From the NCBI RefSeq assembly GCF_029623345.1, contig NZ_JAPYKH010000002.1, positions 124,001 to 188,000 on the forward strand: 64,000 bases of DNA. Reading direction: 5' to 3'. Positions 17,084 through 25,276 of the stretch are shown here, in pieces (within the stretch, counting starts at the first letter, position 1; every line of letters begins with the position of its first letter). Position numbers and translations under genes: made by a program. The notes beneath the pieces were generated by a model, which saw only the letters and a program-made list of their open reading frames with translations, was not told where the DNA came from and searched no databases. This stretch comes from Sphingomonas phyllosphaerae. Lineage in GTDB: Bacteria; Pseudomonadota; Alphaproteobacteria; Sphingomonadales; Sphingomonadaceae.

Positions 17084-18613
17084 ATGGCAGAGCGCGATCT
17101 TGCGGCGGGCGTGGCCGCGTCCGACATCGGTGACGATGCGATCGTCGCGGGCAAGGTCGGAGGCGAGGACGTCGTCCTCGTGCGTAGCCGGGGTCGGCTC
17201 TGCGCGCTGGCCGGCACCTGTCCGCACGCCGGTGCACCGCTCGTGGAGGGCATCGTCGCCGACGGCACGTTACGCTGTCCATGGCATCATGCACGCTTCG
17301 ATGCTGCTACCGGCGAGGCGGTGAGCGCGCCCGCCTTCGGTCGGCTGGATCGCTATGCGGTGATCGAAGAGGCTGGAGTCGTTCGGGTCGGCGCGAAGCT
17401 GCCCGTACCAGAGATCGCGCGAGCGGGAGCGGTTGAGCGGCTAGGCCGGGTGGTTATCGTCGGCGGCGGTGCCGCCGGGCATGCCTGCGCCGAGATGCTG
17501 GCGCGACATGGCGCAGGCGGCGCCGTCACTCTGCTCAGTGACGAGCGGGATGCACCCTACGACCGCACGGCCTGTTCCAAACAATACCTCGCGGGCAAGA
17601 TCGGGCGTGACGCATTGCCTCTGCCGGCGCCGGCGGGAGCAACCGTCCAACTCGGCGCACGCGTCGTGCGGATCAATCGGGACGCGCGGCGTGTCGAGCT
17701 TGAGGGGGGTGAGGCCATCGCCTACGATCGACTCGTTCTCGCGACCGGGGCGGCGCCGCAGATCCCTCCCTTCGCGGGGAACGACCGTGCCGACGTGCAT
17801 GTCGTCCGCACTCTTGCCGACGCCGACGCGCTGATCGCGGCCGCGGCAGGGGCGGACCGGGCGATCGTCATCGGATCGAGCTACATCGGGTTGGAGGTGG
17901 CCGCGTCGCTCATCTCGCGCGGACTGGCAGTGACGGTCGTGTCCGACGCCGACGTGCCGCTCGAGAAGACCGCCGGCGCGGAAGTCGGTACGATGATCCG
18001 CCGATTGCACGAGAGCAAGGGGGTCACCTTCCGCACCGGTCGAGCGGTCGCGCTTTGGGACGGGCAGGCAGCGACGCTGGACGACGGCAGCCGCGTCGAG
18101 GGCGATCTGCTCGTGGCCGGGACCGGAGTCCGGCCCCGCACCGAATTGGCCGGGGCGGCGGGATTGAAACTGGCGGACGAGGTGGCTGGTGGCGGCATCG
18201 CCGTCGCCTCTGACCTGCGCACCTCGGATGAGGCGGTCTACGCGATCGGCGACATCGCGAGCGCGCCTGACCCGCGGCTGGGTCATCCGATCCGGGTCGA
18301 GCACTGGGTGGTAGCGCAGCATATGGGCCAGTGGCTGGCGCGCCACCTGCTCGGGCTTGTCGACGGCGGCTACGACGATGTGCCGTTCTTCTGGTCGGGC
18401 CATTACGACGTCAGCCTGCGCTACGTCGGCCACGTCGAGGCGCCGGATGATCGATCGCTGGATGGCGACGCGGCAGCGCAGGACGTCGCGGTGACCTATG
18501 CCGAAGAGGGAGAGCGACAGGCGGTGCTCACCTGCGGGCGCGATCGCGTGGCGCTGGCCTTCGAGCTGGGACTCGAGCGACGCGAGCCAAACTTGCTGCC
18601 TGCTCGTGAGTAA
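17084..18613 (+). CDS. Rieske-domain FAD-dependent NAD(P)H reductase (AIFM3-like)
   Basis: A 509-residue fusion. Residues about 10-105 form a Rieske [2Fe-2S] domain with ligands Cys46-x-His48 (GTCPHAG) and Cys65-x2-His68 (LRCPWHHARFD). From about 120 comes a ferredoxin-reductase-type flavoprotein: FAD motif VVIVGGGAAGHACAEML, NAD motif AIVIGSSYIGLEVAASLISR and the AIGDIA segment near residue 388. The architecture equals the Nfrl/AIFM3-like group. It probably shuttles electrons from NAD(P)H; the acceptor is unknown. ATG 17084 lies 21 bp behind dps, suggesting a redox/iron-stress pair. Confidence 0.9.
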   Translation: MAERDLAAGVAASDIGDDAIVAGKVGGEDVVLVRSRGRLCALAGTCPHAGAPLVEGIVADGTLRCPWHHARFDAATGEAVSAPAFGRLDRYAVIEEAGVVRVGAKLPVPEIARAGAVERLGRVVIVGGGAAGHACAEMLARHGAGGAVTLLSDERDAPYDRTACSKQYLAGKIGRDALPLPAPAGATVQLGARVVRINRDARRVELEGGEAIAYDRLVLATGAAPQIPPFAGNDRADVHVVRTLADADALIAAAAGADRAIVIGSSYIGLEVAASLISRGLAVTVVSDADVPLEKTAGAEVGTMIRRLHESKGVTFRTGRAVALWDGQAATLDDGSRVEGDLLVAGTGVRPRTELAGAAGLKLADEVAGGGIAVASDLRTSDEAVYAIGDIASAPDPRLGHPIRVEHWVVAQHMGQWLARHLLGLVDGGYDDVPFFWSGHYDVSLRYVGHVEAPDDRSLDGDAAAQDVAVTYAEEGERQAVLTCGRDRVALAFELGLERREPNLLPARE

Positions 18614-18734
18614 GGCCCCATAAGAAACCTGCTCGGCTTGCAGTTGCTGTGGGACGGCCGCGCCCACAGACGAGGCGCCGCGGCGATTGACCATTATGCT
18701 GCGCTGAACGCCGCGAATGCCGACGCGAGTGTGT

Positions 18735-19303
18735 GGCGCTGTCAAAGCTAATGCACCTGCGGCGCTCGCCGGGATGGGAGCGGGGTATGCCCCGCCCGCG
18801 CCAGCCAGCCTCGCCGTTCCGCTACTTCAACTCGTCGCCTGAGGTGATCCGGCTGGTGGTGCTGATGTACGTGCACTTCCCGCTGTCGCTGCGGAACGTG
18901 GAAGACCTGCTGTTCGAGCGCGGTATCGACATCTGCCACGAGACGGTGAGATTCTGGTGGAACAGGTTCGGTCCGCTGTTCGCGGGCGAGATGCGGCACC
19001 CGCGAGAAGCAGGAGGTCGGTCGCTGGGCCAACAACCGGGTGGAGAACTCGCACCTGCCGTTCAGGCGACGAGAGCGAGCGATGCTGCGGTTCCGGCAGA
19101 TGCGAACCTTACAGAAGTTCGCCTCGGTCCACGTCTACGTCCACAACCACTTCAACCACGGATGCCATCTCGTCGACAGGCAGACCTACAAGCAGCGCCG
19201 CTCCGCGGCGATGTCTGAGTGGCAGGCGCTCCCCAGCTGACTCGCCGCCACGAAGGCAGGAATGCATCGTGCAGAGACGAATTCGCATTAGACTGACAGC
19301 ACC
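18735..19303 (+). mobile_element. Degenerate IS6-type insertion sequence, copy 1 (internally deleted)
   Basis: Imperfect terminal inverted repeats bound the element: left GGCGCTGTCAAAGCTAATGC (18735-18754), right GCATTAGACTGACAGCACC (19285-19303), whose complement reads GGTGCTGTCAGTCTAATGC. The element is about 260 bp shorter than copy 2 because of an internal deletion near 19004. It lies in the same orientation as copy 2 (23209-24040), and the two bracket a four-gene cassette. No matching flanking duplication is visible. Confidence 0.8.
18787..19240 (+). pseudogene. IS6-family transposase, copy 1, internally deleted
   Basis: The first 75 residues from ATG 18787 read PFRYFNSSPEVIRLVVLMYV and NVEDLLFERGIDICHETVRF, the helix-turn-helix region of IS6-family transposases. 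At about 19004 the frame jumps to the C-terminal part, EVGRWANNRVENSHLPFRRR, LRFRQMRTLQKFASVHVYVH and QTYKQRRSAAMSEWQALPS. About 260 bp, including the two catalytic aspartates of the DDE triad, is gone. It cannot transpose itself. Confidence 0.85.
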
Positions 19304-19517
19304 TTGAGCTGGCAGGGCAGGCAACTCGAGCGTCGGTGCAGGTTGGGTAGCGACTTGGTCCGCTTACAAGCGGCCGACTTAGGATACCAGCCGAAGGGAT
19401 CGTGAACACCCCTCGGTTCAATCAGCTCGAATGCACGTTTGTAAGGGGTACCTCCCGCGTCGACCCGTTGTGCTCAGACCTCCTCCTGCTGCCCGCCGGG
19501 GCAGGGCGCTTTGCAAC

Positions 19518-19531
19518 CTGATCAAGATCAG
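19518..19531. promoter_or_regulatory. FNR/FixK-like palindrome before the four-gene cassette
   Basis: CTGATCAAGATCAG is a 14-bp inverted repeat with the core TGAT-N4-ATCA, matching 12 of 14 positions of the alphaproteobacterial FNR/FixK box TTGATC-NN-GATCAA. It ends 34 bp before the GTG of the first cassette gene. The remainder of the 19304-19565 gap shows no gene. Confidence 0.45.
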
Positions 19532-19565
19532 CGTAACGCGTCCGCAATCCCGCTAATTCAGGTGA

Positions 19566-20603
19566 GTGGCAGAGAGCAATCCAACGTCGCCGTCGCGTGT
19601 GAAGGGGCTTCCGCTCGCCATCTGCGTGCCCGCCCGTAACGAAGCTGGGGTGCTCCCGCAGCTGTTTGTCGCTTTAGAGCGGCTTGAGCGGACGGGCATT
19701 GCTCCTAGGCTTTGTCTGCTGCTCGATAGCTGCGATGACGCAAGCCCCGCTTTGGTACGCGACTATGCCGCCAACGCCTCGATGCCGGTGATCGTCGAGG
19801 AGGTGGCAGCACTTGACGCAAACGCGGGTCGCGCGCGGCACCGTGCCATGATGCTGGGCGACCGCAGCCTGAACGGTGAGGGCGTACTGCTCACGACGGA
19901 CGCGGATAGCACCCCTTCGCGCGACTGGTTGCAGACGATAGCGGCGGGCTTACGCCAGGCTGACGTAGTGACGGGCAAGGTGGTGCGGACCGTCACTCGG
20001 TCGAACCCGTTGCTGGACCGCCTGGAAGCTTATTACGACGCGCTTCATGCGCTGCGGCGCTCACTCGATCCGGTAGATTGGGAGGGTAAGGCAACGCATC
20101 ATTATGCAAGCGGCGCGAACCTCGGGCTGCTTGTCGCCAGCTACCGCAGCCTCGGCGGGTTCGAGCCGCTGGCGAACGGAGAGGATGGACGATTGGTTGA
20201 CGACGCGGCGCGTGCGGGCCTGCGCGTGCGGCGCGATGCGGCGTGTGTCGTCCACACCTCAGACCGCCGCCTCGGCCGCGTCGCGCATGGATTAGCCGAC
20301 ACGCTTCGCACGCTCGATCGCGATGGAGAGGCGATCGATGTAGCCGATCCTCACGATGCCGCTTGGCAGTATCGCGGTCACGGGATCGCACGTCTCGCCT
20401 TTGCTGAGGCTGACTTCTCTAACCTGGCAGTCGCCGTCGGGCTGACGATCGACCATCTCATCGGCGTCGCCCGCGACTGTCCCAACGCAGAGTCCTTCGC
20501 CATGCGGGTCGTGCCGACCCCGCCGGGTGGGATGCGGCGGGTGTCGTTGGGAATCGCCGAGGTCGAGCTGGCAGCGATCACCGCCGCGCGGCGCGCGGCA
20601 TGA
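19566..20603 (+). CDS. Glycosyltransferase family 2-like protein (cassette gene 1)
   Basis: A 345-residue GT-A fold glycosyltransferase. The nucleotide-sugar site begins ICVPARNEAGVLPQLFVALE; the metal-binding DxD-like acidic motif is LLTTDADSTPSRDWLQ (about residue 117); HHYASGANLGLLVASYRSLG fits the acceptor region. No membrane segment is apparent, so it is probably cytoplasmic. It starts at GTG 19566 and overlaps the next gene by 4 nt (ATGA). It leads a coupled four-gene set with an acyl-CoA-dehydrogenase-like protein, a PIG-L deacetylase and a methyltransferase. Product unknown. Confidence 0.85.
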   Translation: MAESNPTSPSRVKGLPLAICVPARNEAGVLPQLFVALERLERTGIAPRLCLLLDSCDDASPALVRDYAANASMPVIVEEVAALDANAGRARHRAMMLGDRSLNGEGVLLTTDADSTPSRDWLQTIAAGLRQADVVTGKVVRTVTRSNPLLDRLEAYYDALHALRRSLDPVDWEGKATHHYASGANLGLLVASYRSLGGFEPLANGEDGRLVDDAARAGLRVRRDAACVVHTSDRRLGRVAHGLADTLRTLDRDGEAIDVADPHDAAWQYRGHGIARLAFAEADFSNLAVAVGLTIDHLIGVARDCPNAESFAMRVVPTPPGGMRRVSLGIAEVELAAITAARRAA

Positions 20604-21574
20604 GCGACCTGCGCCGCGCTCTGGCCGCACGATCGACGCTGCTGCCCAGACTTGAGGACCCCGCAGATGCCGACACGCTGCTGGGATTGCTGCGCCATCT
20701 CTACGCCGTCGGCCGAGCCGACCTGCCGCTCGGGCGACTGCTGGAGGGGCATGTCGACGCGTTGCAGATCATCCACCGCTACGGCGATCCGGCACAGCGT
20801 GCCCGCGCAGCCGCAGCGGTCGCGGGCGGCGCTGCGTTCGGCGTCTGGAACGCGGACTTGCCGGGCGAACCTCTGCGACTCGATGATGGGCGGCTGACCG
20901 GAGGCAAGAGCTTCGCCAGCGGTGCCGGGCTGCTGTCCCATGCCCTGGTCAGCGTGGATGTCGAGGGCGGGCGGCAATTGCTCCTCCTCGATCTCGAGCG
21001 CACCCCGCCGGCGATCGATCGCTCCTTCTGGCGAGTGGCAGGCATGCAGCGGTCGGAAACCCATGCGGTTCGATGGGACTCCGCGAAGGTTGCGTCGGAG
21101 GACCTGATCGGCGCACCGGGCGACTACATACGCGAGCCATGGTTCAGCGGCGGCGCGTTGCGCTTCGCGGCGGTTCAGGCAGGCGGAATCGCGGCGCTGC
21201 TCGACCAGAGCGCCGCGCATCTCGCCGCGGCAGGCCGGGCGGGCGATCCGCACCAAGCAGGACGGCTCGCCGCCCTCTACGGTCTGGCCGAGACGGCGAC
21301 GGGCGCGATCCGGACCGCCGCGGCCGGCTGGTTCGCCGAAGAGGCGAAGCGCCTGCCGCTGGTCGCGGCTGCGCGTGCCGCGGTCTACGCCGCTGGCGGC
21401 CCGGCGATCGAACTCGCGCAGCAGGCGGTGGGGGTACAATCGCTCTTCGCCGATCACCCGCTCGCGGCTGCGATCACCGATTTGGCGATGTACCTGCGCC
21501 AGCCCGCGCCTGACGCGCAGCGGATGATCGTTGGCGCCGCAGTGGCTGCGGGGACGCTGACTCCATGCCTGTGA
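20600..21574 (+). CDS. Acyl-CoA-dehydrogenase-like protein (cassette gene 2)
   Basis: A 324-residue protein resembling the acyl-CoA dehydrogenase fold but short (family members are usually about 380) and divergent. Visible family features are AAFGVWNADLPGEP (FAD-contact region), the beta-domain SFASGAGLLSHALVSVD, and a helical C-terminal half with ALRFAAVQAGGIAALLDQSA and VGVQSLFADHPL. The usual catalytic glutamate region is not obvious, so it may act as an oxidase/dehydrogenase on an unusual substrate or have lost activity. Overlaps gene 1 by 4 nt and gene 3 by 10 nt. Confidence 0.75.
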   Translation: MSDLRRALAARSTLLPRLEDPADADTLLGLLRHLYAVGRADLPLGRLLEGHVDALQIIHRYGDPAQRARAAAAVAGGAAFGVWNADLPGEPLRLDDGRLTGGKSFASGAGLLSHALVSVDVEGGRQLLLLDLERTPPAIDRSFWRVAGMQRSETHAVRWDSAKVASEDLIGAPGDYIREPWFSGGALRFAAVQAGGIAALLDQSAAHLAAAGRAGDPHQAGRLAALYGLAETATGAIRTAAAGWFAEEAKRLPLVAAARAAVYAAGGPAIELAQQAVGVQSLFADHPLAAAITDLAMYLRQPAPDAQRMIVGAAVAAGTLTPCL

Positions 21575-22224
21575 GGCTCCGTGTCGGCGCGCCCCGGCGT
21601 CTGCTGGTCATTGCTCCGCATCCCGACGATGAGGCGATCGGCGCGTATATGCTGATGACTCGACTGCGCCGGCGCGGCGTCGCGGTACGGGTGGTCGTAG
21701 TGACCGATGGGGCTGCTTCGCACCCGAACAGCCTCAGGTGGCCGCGTCGGCGGCTGGTGGCGGAGCGGCGGCGGGAAAGCCGTCGCACCCTGCGCCGGAT
21801 CGGCGTGGCTGCGGCGGCCGTGACGTTTCTCGATCTTCCCGACGGTCGCCTCAACACGCACACCGCCGCGGCCCGCCGTGGCCTCTCGCATGCGCTGGGC
21901 CATGTCGGCTCGGCGTTGATCGCAGCGCCGGCGGCGAGTGACGATCATCCCGACCATCGCACCGTCGCGGCGTGTGTGGCGGCGCTGCGCCGGCCAAATC
22001 TCCGCCGACTTGCTTATCCCGTGTGGCCGGCGGGCCTGCGGCCGGCTGGCGCTCGCTGCCTCTTCCTGACAGCGCAAGAGCGACTCGCGAAACGACAGGC
22101 GGTGCGCAGCTATCGTACCCAGGCCGGCCGCATCATGGACGATCCCGCAGGCTTTGCGATGACCCGCCGGCAGATCTCGGCCTTCACGCGCCAGCAGGAA
22201 GTGTTCGTGGAAGTGCGGCAATGA
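21565..22224 (+). CDS. PIG-L (LmbE-like) zinc deacetylase (cassette gene 3)
   Basis: A 219-residue PIG-L-family protein. The metal/catalytic motif LLVIAPHPDDEAIGAYML (about residue 14) has the PHPDDE signature, and the second histidine motif is SDDHPDHRTVAACV (about residue 130). Family members remove acetyl groups from N-acetylglucosamine attached to lipids or small molecules (MshB, BshB, PIG-L). It overlaps the ends of both neighbours (10 nt before, 4 nt after). In some bacteria a PIG-L and a methyltransferase domain occur as one bifunctional protein; here they are separate overlapping genes. Confidence 0.9.
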   Translation: MPVRLRVGAPRRLLVIAPHPDDEAIGAYMLMTRLRRRGVAVRVVVVTDGAASHPNSLRWPRRRLVAERRRESRRTLRRIGVAAAAVTFLDLPDGRLNTHTAAARRGLSHALGHVGSALIAAPAASDDHPDHRTVAACVAALRRPNLRRLAYPVWPAGLRPAGARCLFLTAQERLAKRQAVRSYRTQAGRIMDDPAGFAMTRRQISAFTRQQEVFVEVRQ

Positions 22225-22853
22225 GGCCAATTACGCTGAACGGGTTCGATCGCAAATTCGTCGATGACGATGACCCGTGGTCCACGTTCACGAACCGGGA
22301 CGAGGCGCAGAAGCGTCGTGCCATCCTGCACGCGATGGGGCGAGGGCCCTGGGGCCGCGTACTCGAGCTGGCGGCGGGAAACGGCTCAAACAGCGCGGCG
22401 ATCGCTGCACGCGCTCTGCGTCTCGACGCGACCGAGGGCACCGCGAGCGGCACGACTCTGGTGGCGAAGGCGCTGAAGGGGCGGCGGCGAGCGCGTGCGC
22501 TGAAGCTGATCGTTCCCGCGGCACTGCCACGTCTGCGCTACGACATCGCCGTCGTGGCGGAAGTCATCTACTATTTGTCCGCGCGCGATATGGCGCACAC
22601 CGCCCGGGACGTCGCCACCGCGCTCCGGCCCGGCGGCGTGCTGGTCCTGGCACACCATCGCGTCGACTATCCCGACTTCGCGCAGCATGCCCCGCATCTG
22701 CAACATGCCTTTCTTCGCGCGACCGGTCGCCGCTGGCAGGTGCGCGTCGTGCGTCGAACCGGACGCTGGGTCGTGCTGGCCTGCAGCGCCAGTGACCGGC
22801 GTTGGTCCGGCGCGGCGTCACGAAGCGGCTTGAGCTCTGGGCGCTGGCGCTGA
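22221..22853 (+). CDS. Class I SAM-dependent methyltransferase, NodS-like (cassette gene 4)
   Basis: A 210-residue methyltransferase. The SAM-binding motif I is RVLELAAGNGSNSAAIA (about residue 46), preceded by DPWSTFTNRDEAQKRRAIL. Motif post-I LRLDATEG and motif IV IAVVAEVIYYL follow, then LRPGGVLVLAHH. NodS-type enzymes N-methylate amino sugars, which fits a preceding PIG-L deacetylase that would expose an amine (inference). ATG 22221 overlaps the PIG-L stop. Last gene of the cassette. Confidence 0.88.
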   Translation: MRPITLNGFDRKFVDDDDPWSTFTNRDEAQKRRAILHAMGRGPWGRVLELAAGNGSNSAAIAARALRLDATEGTASGTTLVAKALKGRRRARALKLIVPAALPRLRYDIAVVAEVIYYLSARDMAHTARDVATALRPGGVLVLAHHRVDYPDFAQHAPHLQHAFLRATGRRWQVRVVRRTGRWVVLACSASDRRWSGAASRSGLSSGRWR

Positions 22854-23208
22854 TGCAGTGGCCAGCCCGCGAAAGCACGAGATGGGGCTCCACTAACGCA
22901 ATTAAGATGAGGCGCACAGCGGCGGTCACCTAAGCCTTAGCCTTCGCGGCGCTGGTTGCTCCGCAAAGGCACGCACGCTCTCTTCGCACGCTGCCGATGA
23001 CGCTTCCTGTCCCCGCACGTCACCCTCTGACAACCTTCGCGATCGCTCAGATGTGCCCGTTTGACGGCTTTGCGGAACGTAAAATGGAATTGAAGACCGA
23101 GATGAACGGACGGCCGGAGTTGAGAGCCCGGCAGGGCACCGGGAACGTCCGCTTGTGGGTCTCGGTAGGAGGGGGCAGGGGGGCCGCAAGCGCCCGATTG
23201 TAGCCAAC
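22854..23208. other. Intergenic region between cassette and IS copy 2
   Basis: This 355-bp gap contains dispersed repeat copy B (23101-23165). No other gene or clear terminator was recognised. Confidence 0.5.
23101..23165 (+). repeat. Dispersed ~60-bp intergenic repeat, copy B
   Basis: Member beginning GATGAACGGACGGCCGGAGT, centre TTGAGAGCCCGG, ending GGAACGTCCGCTTGTGGGTC. It ends 44 bp before IS copy 2. Confidence 0.6.
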
Positions 23209-24040
23209 GGCTCTGTCAAAGCTAATGCACCGGCTATGGTGGCGGGGTAGGGGGGAGGCACATGTCCCGTCCGCGCAAGCCAGCAGCCCGTTCCGCTACT
23301 TCAACTCGTCGCCCGAGGTGATCCGGCTGGTGGTGTTGATGTACGTGCGCTTTCCGCTGTCGCTGCGGAACGTGGAAGACCTGCTGTTCGAGCGCGGGAT
23401 CGACATCTGCCACGAGCGGGTGAGGTTGTGGTGGAACAGGTTGGTCCGCTGTTCGCGGGGGAGGTGCGGCGTCAGCGGGTGAGCCGCATGCGCGGCTTTC
23501 GCCACTGGCGCTGGCACCTGGACGAGATGTACGTGAAGCTGAACGGCGAGATGGTCTAGCTGTGGCGAGCGGTGGATCACGAAAGCGAGATCCTCGAGAG
23601 CTACGTCACCAATTCGCGCGACAAGAAGGCGGCGTTTGCCTTCATGAAGAAGGCGCTCAAACGGCACGGCTCGCCTGAGGCGATCACCACAGACGGCCTG
23701 CGCTCCTACGGTGCTGCACTGACCGAGCTTGGCAGCTGCGAGAAGCAGCAAGTGGGACGCTGGGCCAACAATCGTGTCGAGAACTCGCACCTACCGTTCA
23801 GGCGACGAGAGCGGGTGATGCTACGATTCCGGCAGATGCGAACCTTACAGACGTTCGCCTCAGTCCACGCCAACGTCCACAATCGCTTCAATGACGAACG
23901 CCACCTTGTCGACCGCCAGACCTACAAGCAGCGCCGCTCCGCGGCACTGGCAGAGTGGCAGGCGCTCGCCGGCTGACCCATCGCCTACGGAGCCCGAAGT
24001 GCATCGTGTAGAGACGAGTTCGCGTGAGACTGACAGCACC
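23209..24040 (+). mobile_element. Degenerate IS6-type insertion sequence, copy 2 (near full length)
   Basis: The left terminal repeat GGCTCTGTCAAAGCTAATGC (23209-23228) and right end GCGTGAGACTGACAGCACC (24022-24040) bound an 832-bp element. It is the longest copy in the window and defines the element. Same orientation as copy 1. Its transposase is broken by frameshifts and a stop codon. Confidence 0.82.
23262..23976 (+). pseudogene. IS6-family transposase, copy 2, frameshifted and stopped
   Basis: From ATG 23262 the sequence shifts frame near 23285 (one base short relative to copy 1), gives PFRYFNSSPEVIRLVVLMYV and ERGIDICHERVRLWWNR, shifts again near 23441, then reads RRQRVSRMRGFRHWRWHLDE, MYVKLNGEMV, a TAG at about 23557, and continues to HGSPEAITTDGLRSYGAALT and RWANNRVENSHLPFRRRERV. 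All three DDE residues remain recognisable, but two frameshifts and one nonsense codon inactivate it. Confidence 0.88.
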
Positions 24041-24208
24041 CGGGCAACGCTCAAACGCCGCATCTGGATGGCCGGATTGGCCCTTCGCACGGGCGTCACC
24101 TTGCAGGAGCACCGCGGACGCCCCAACTATGCTGCAACGCACAATGATCGCGTGGGCGGCAGTCGCATCGCAGGTCCGTTGCTCCTCACTGCCGGCAAGG
24201 AGCATCTT

Positions 24209-25276
24209 ATGCACTCGATTTCCGACACGATCGCTCGCCTCACGAATCGTTCGCTGCCCATCCTTCGTACCAACGGATCGGACAACAATCTCGCGCCGCT
24301 GGAAGGTAGCGGCAGCAATCCGGGCGCCTTGCGCGCCCTCTTGTACGTGCCAGGCGGCCTTTCCGCCCACTCCCCGCTGGTTGTCGTGCTTCACGGGTGC
24401 ACGCAGACTGCCGCGGGTTACGACCACGGCTCGGGCTGGTCGGAACTCGCCGATCGGTTCGGCTTCGCTGTGCTGTTTCCCGAGCAGCAGCGGGCGAACA
24501 ACCCCAATCTCTGCTTCAACTGGTTTTCGCCAGAGGACGCGCGGCGCGGTAGCGGCGAGGTCGAGTCGATCCGCGAGATGGTCGTCGCCACGGTCGAACG
24601 CCACCGGCTCGACCCCGCGCGGGTGTTCGTCACCGGCCTGTCGGCGGGCGGGGCGATGACCTCGGCGATGCTGGCCTGCCATCCCGAGCTCTTCGCGGGT
24701 GGGGCGATTATTGCCGGGCTGCCGTTTGGCACCGCGCGCGGAGTGCCCGAGGCGCTGGAGCGGATGCGCGGCCGCGGCCATGATCGCGCAAGCCTCGTTG
24801 ACCGAATACGGACGGCATCGCCGCATCGCGGGCCGTGGCCGGCCGTGTCGGTCTGGCACGGCAGCAGCGACGCGACGGTCGACGCTGTCAACGCCGCGAT
24901 GATCGTCGACCAGTGGCGCGGGCTCCACGGCGTCGGCGAACCGGACACGAGCGAGCGGGTCGCCGGGTACGTTCACCGGATCTGGCGCGACGCCGCCGGC
25001 CGCGCCGTCATCGAAGAGTACGCGGTGGCGGGCATGGGACATGGCACCCCGTTGGCGATCCGCGGTGACGAGGCCTGCGGCACACCCGGGCCGCATATGC
25101 TCGACGCCGGCATCTCCTCCACCTACCGCATCGCGGCCGCATGGGGCATCGTTCCGGCGGTTGCGCCGCCCCGGCCCGCCGAGGCGCCCGCGATCGCGCC
25201 CGCGTCGCCCGCGCGCTTCGACCCAGCGGCGACGATCAACGACGCCCTGCTCGCCGCCGGCCTGATCAGGCGGTGA
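24209..25276 (+). CDS. PHB-depolymerase-family esterase
   Basis: A 355-residue alpha/beta-hydrolase of the poly(3-hydroxybutyrate) depolymerase/feruloyl-esterase-like family. The oxyanion region PLVVVLHGCTQTAAGYDHGS, nucleophile box VFVTGLSAGGAMTSAML (Ser) and the segment SVWHGSSDATV (acid) are present; the C-terminal GMGHGTPL supplies the His. A proline/alanine-rich tail follows (PRPAEAPAIAPASPAR). ATG 24209 is chosen because AAGGAG lies 6 nt upstream; the longer open frame runs back into the IS. No clear signal peptide. It overlaps the transglutaminase-like gene by 4 nt (GTGA). Confidence 0.9.
   Translation: MHSISDTIARLTNRSLPILRTNGSDNNLAPLEGSGSNPGALRALLYVPGGLSAHSPLVVVLHGCTQTAAGYDHGSGWSELADRFGFAVLFPEQQRANNPNLCFNWFSPEDARRGSGEVESIREMVVATVERHRLDPARVFVTGLSAGGAMTSAMLACHPELFAGGAIIAGLPFGTARGVPEALERMRGRGHDRASLVDRIRTASPHRGPWPAVSVWHGSSDATVDAVNAAMIVDQWRGLHGVGEPDTSERVAGYVHRIWRDAAGRAVIEEYAVAGMGHGTPLAIRGDEACGTPGPHMLDAGISSTYRIAAAWGIVPAVAPPRPAEAPAIAPASPARFDPAATINDALLAAGLIRR

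Noticed and set aside
18727-24048. Target-site duplication around the IS-bracketed cassette
   Set aside because: The 8 bp left of copy 1 (GAGTGTGT) and right of copy 2 (CGGGCAAC) do not match, so a true composite transposition cannot be claimed.
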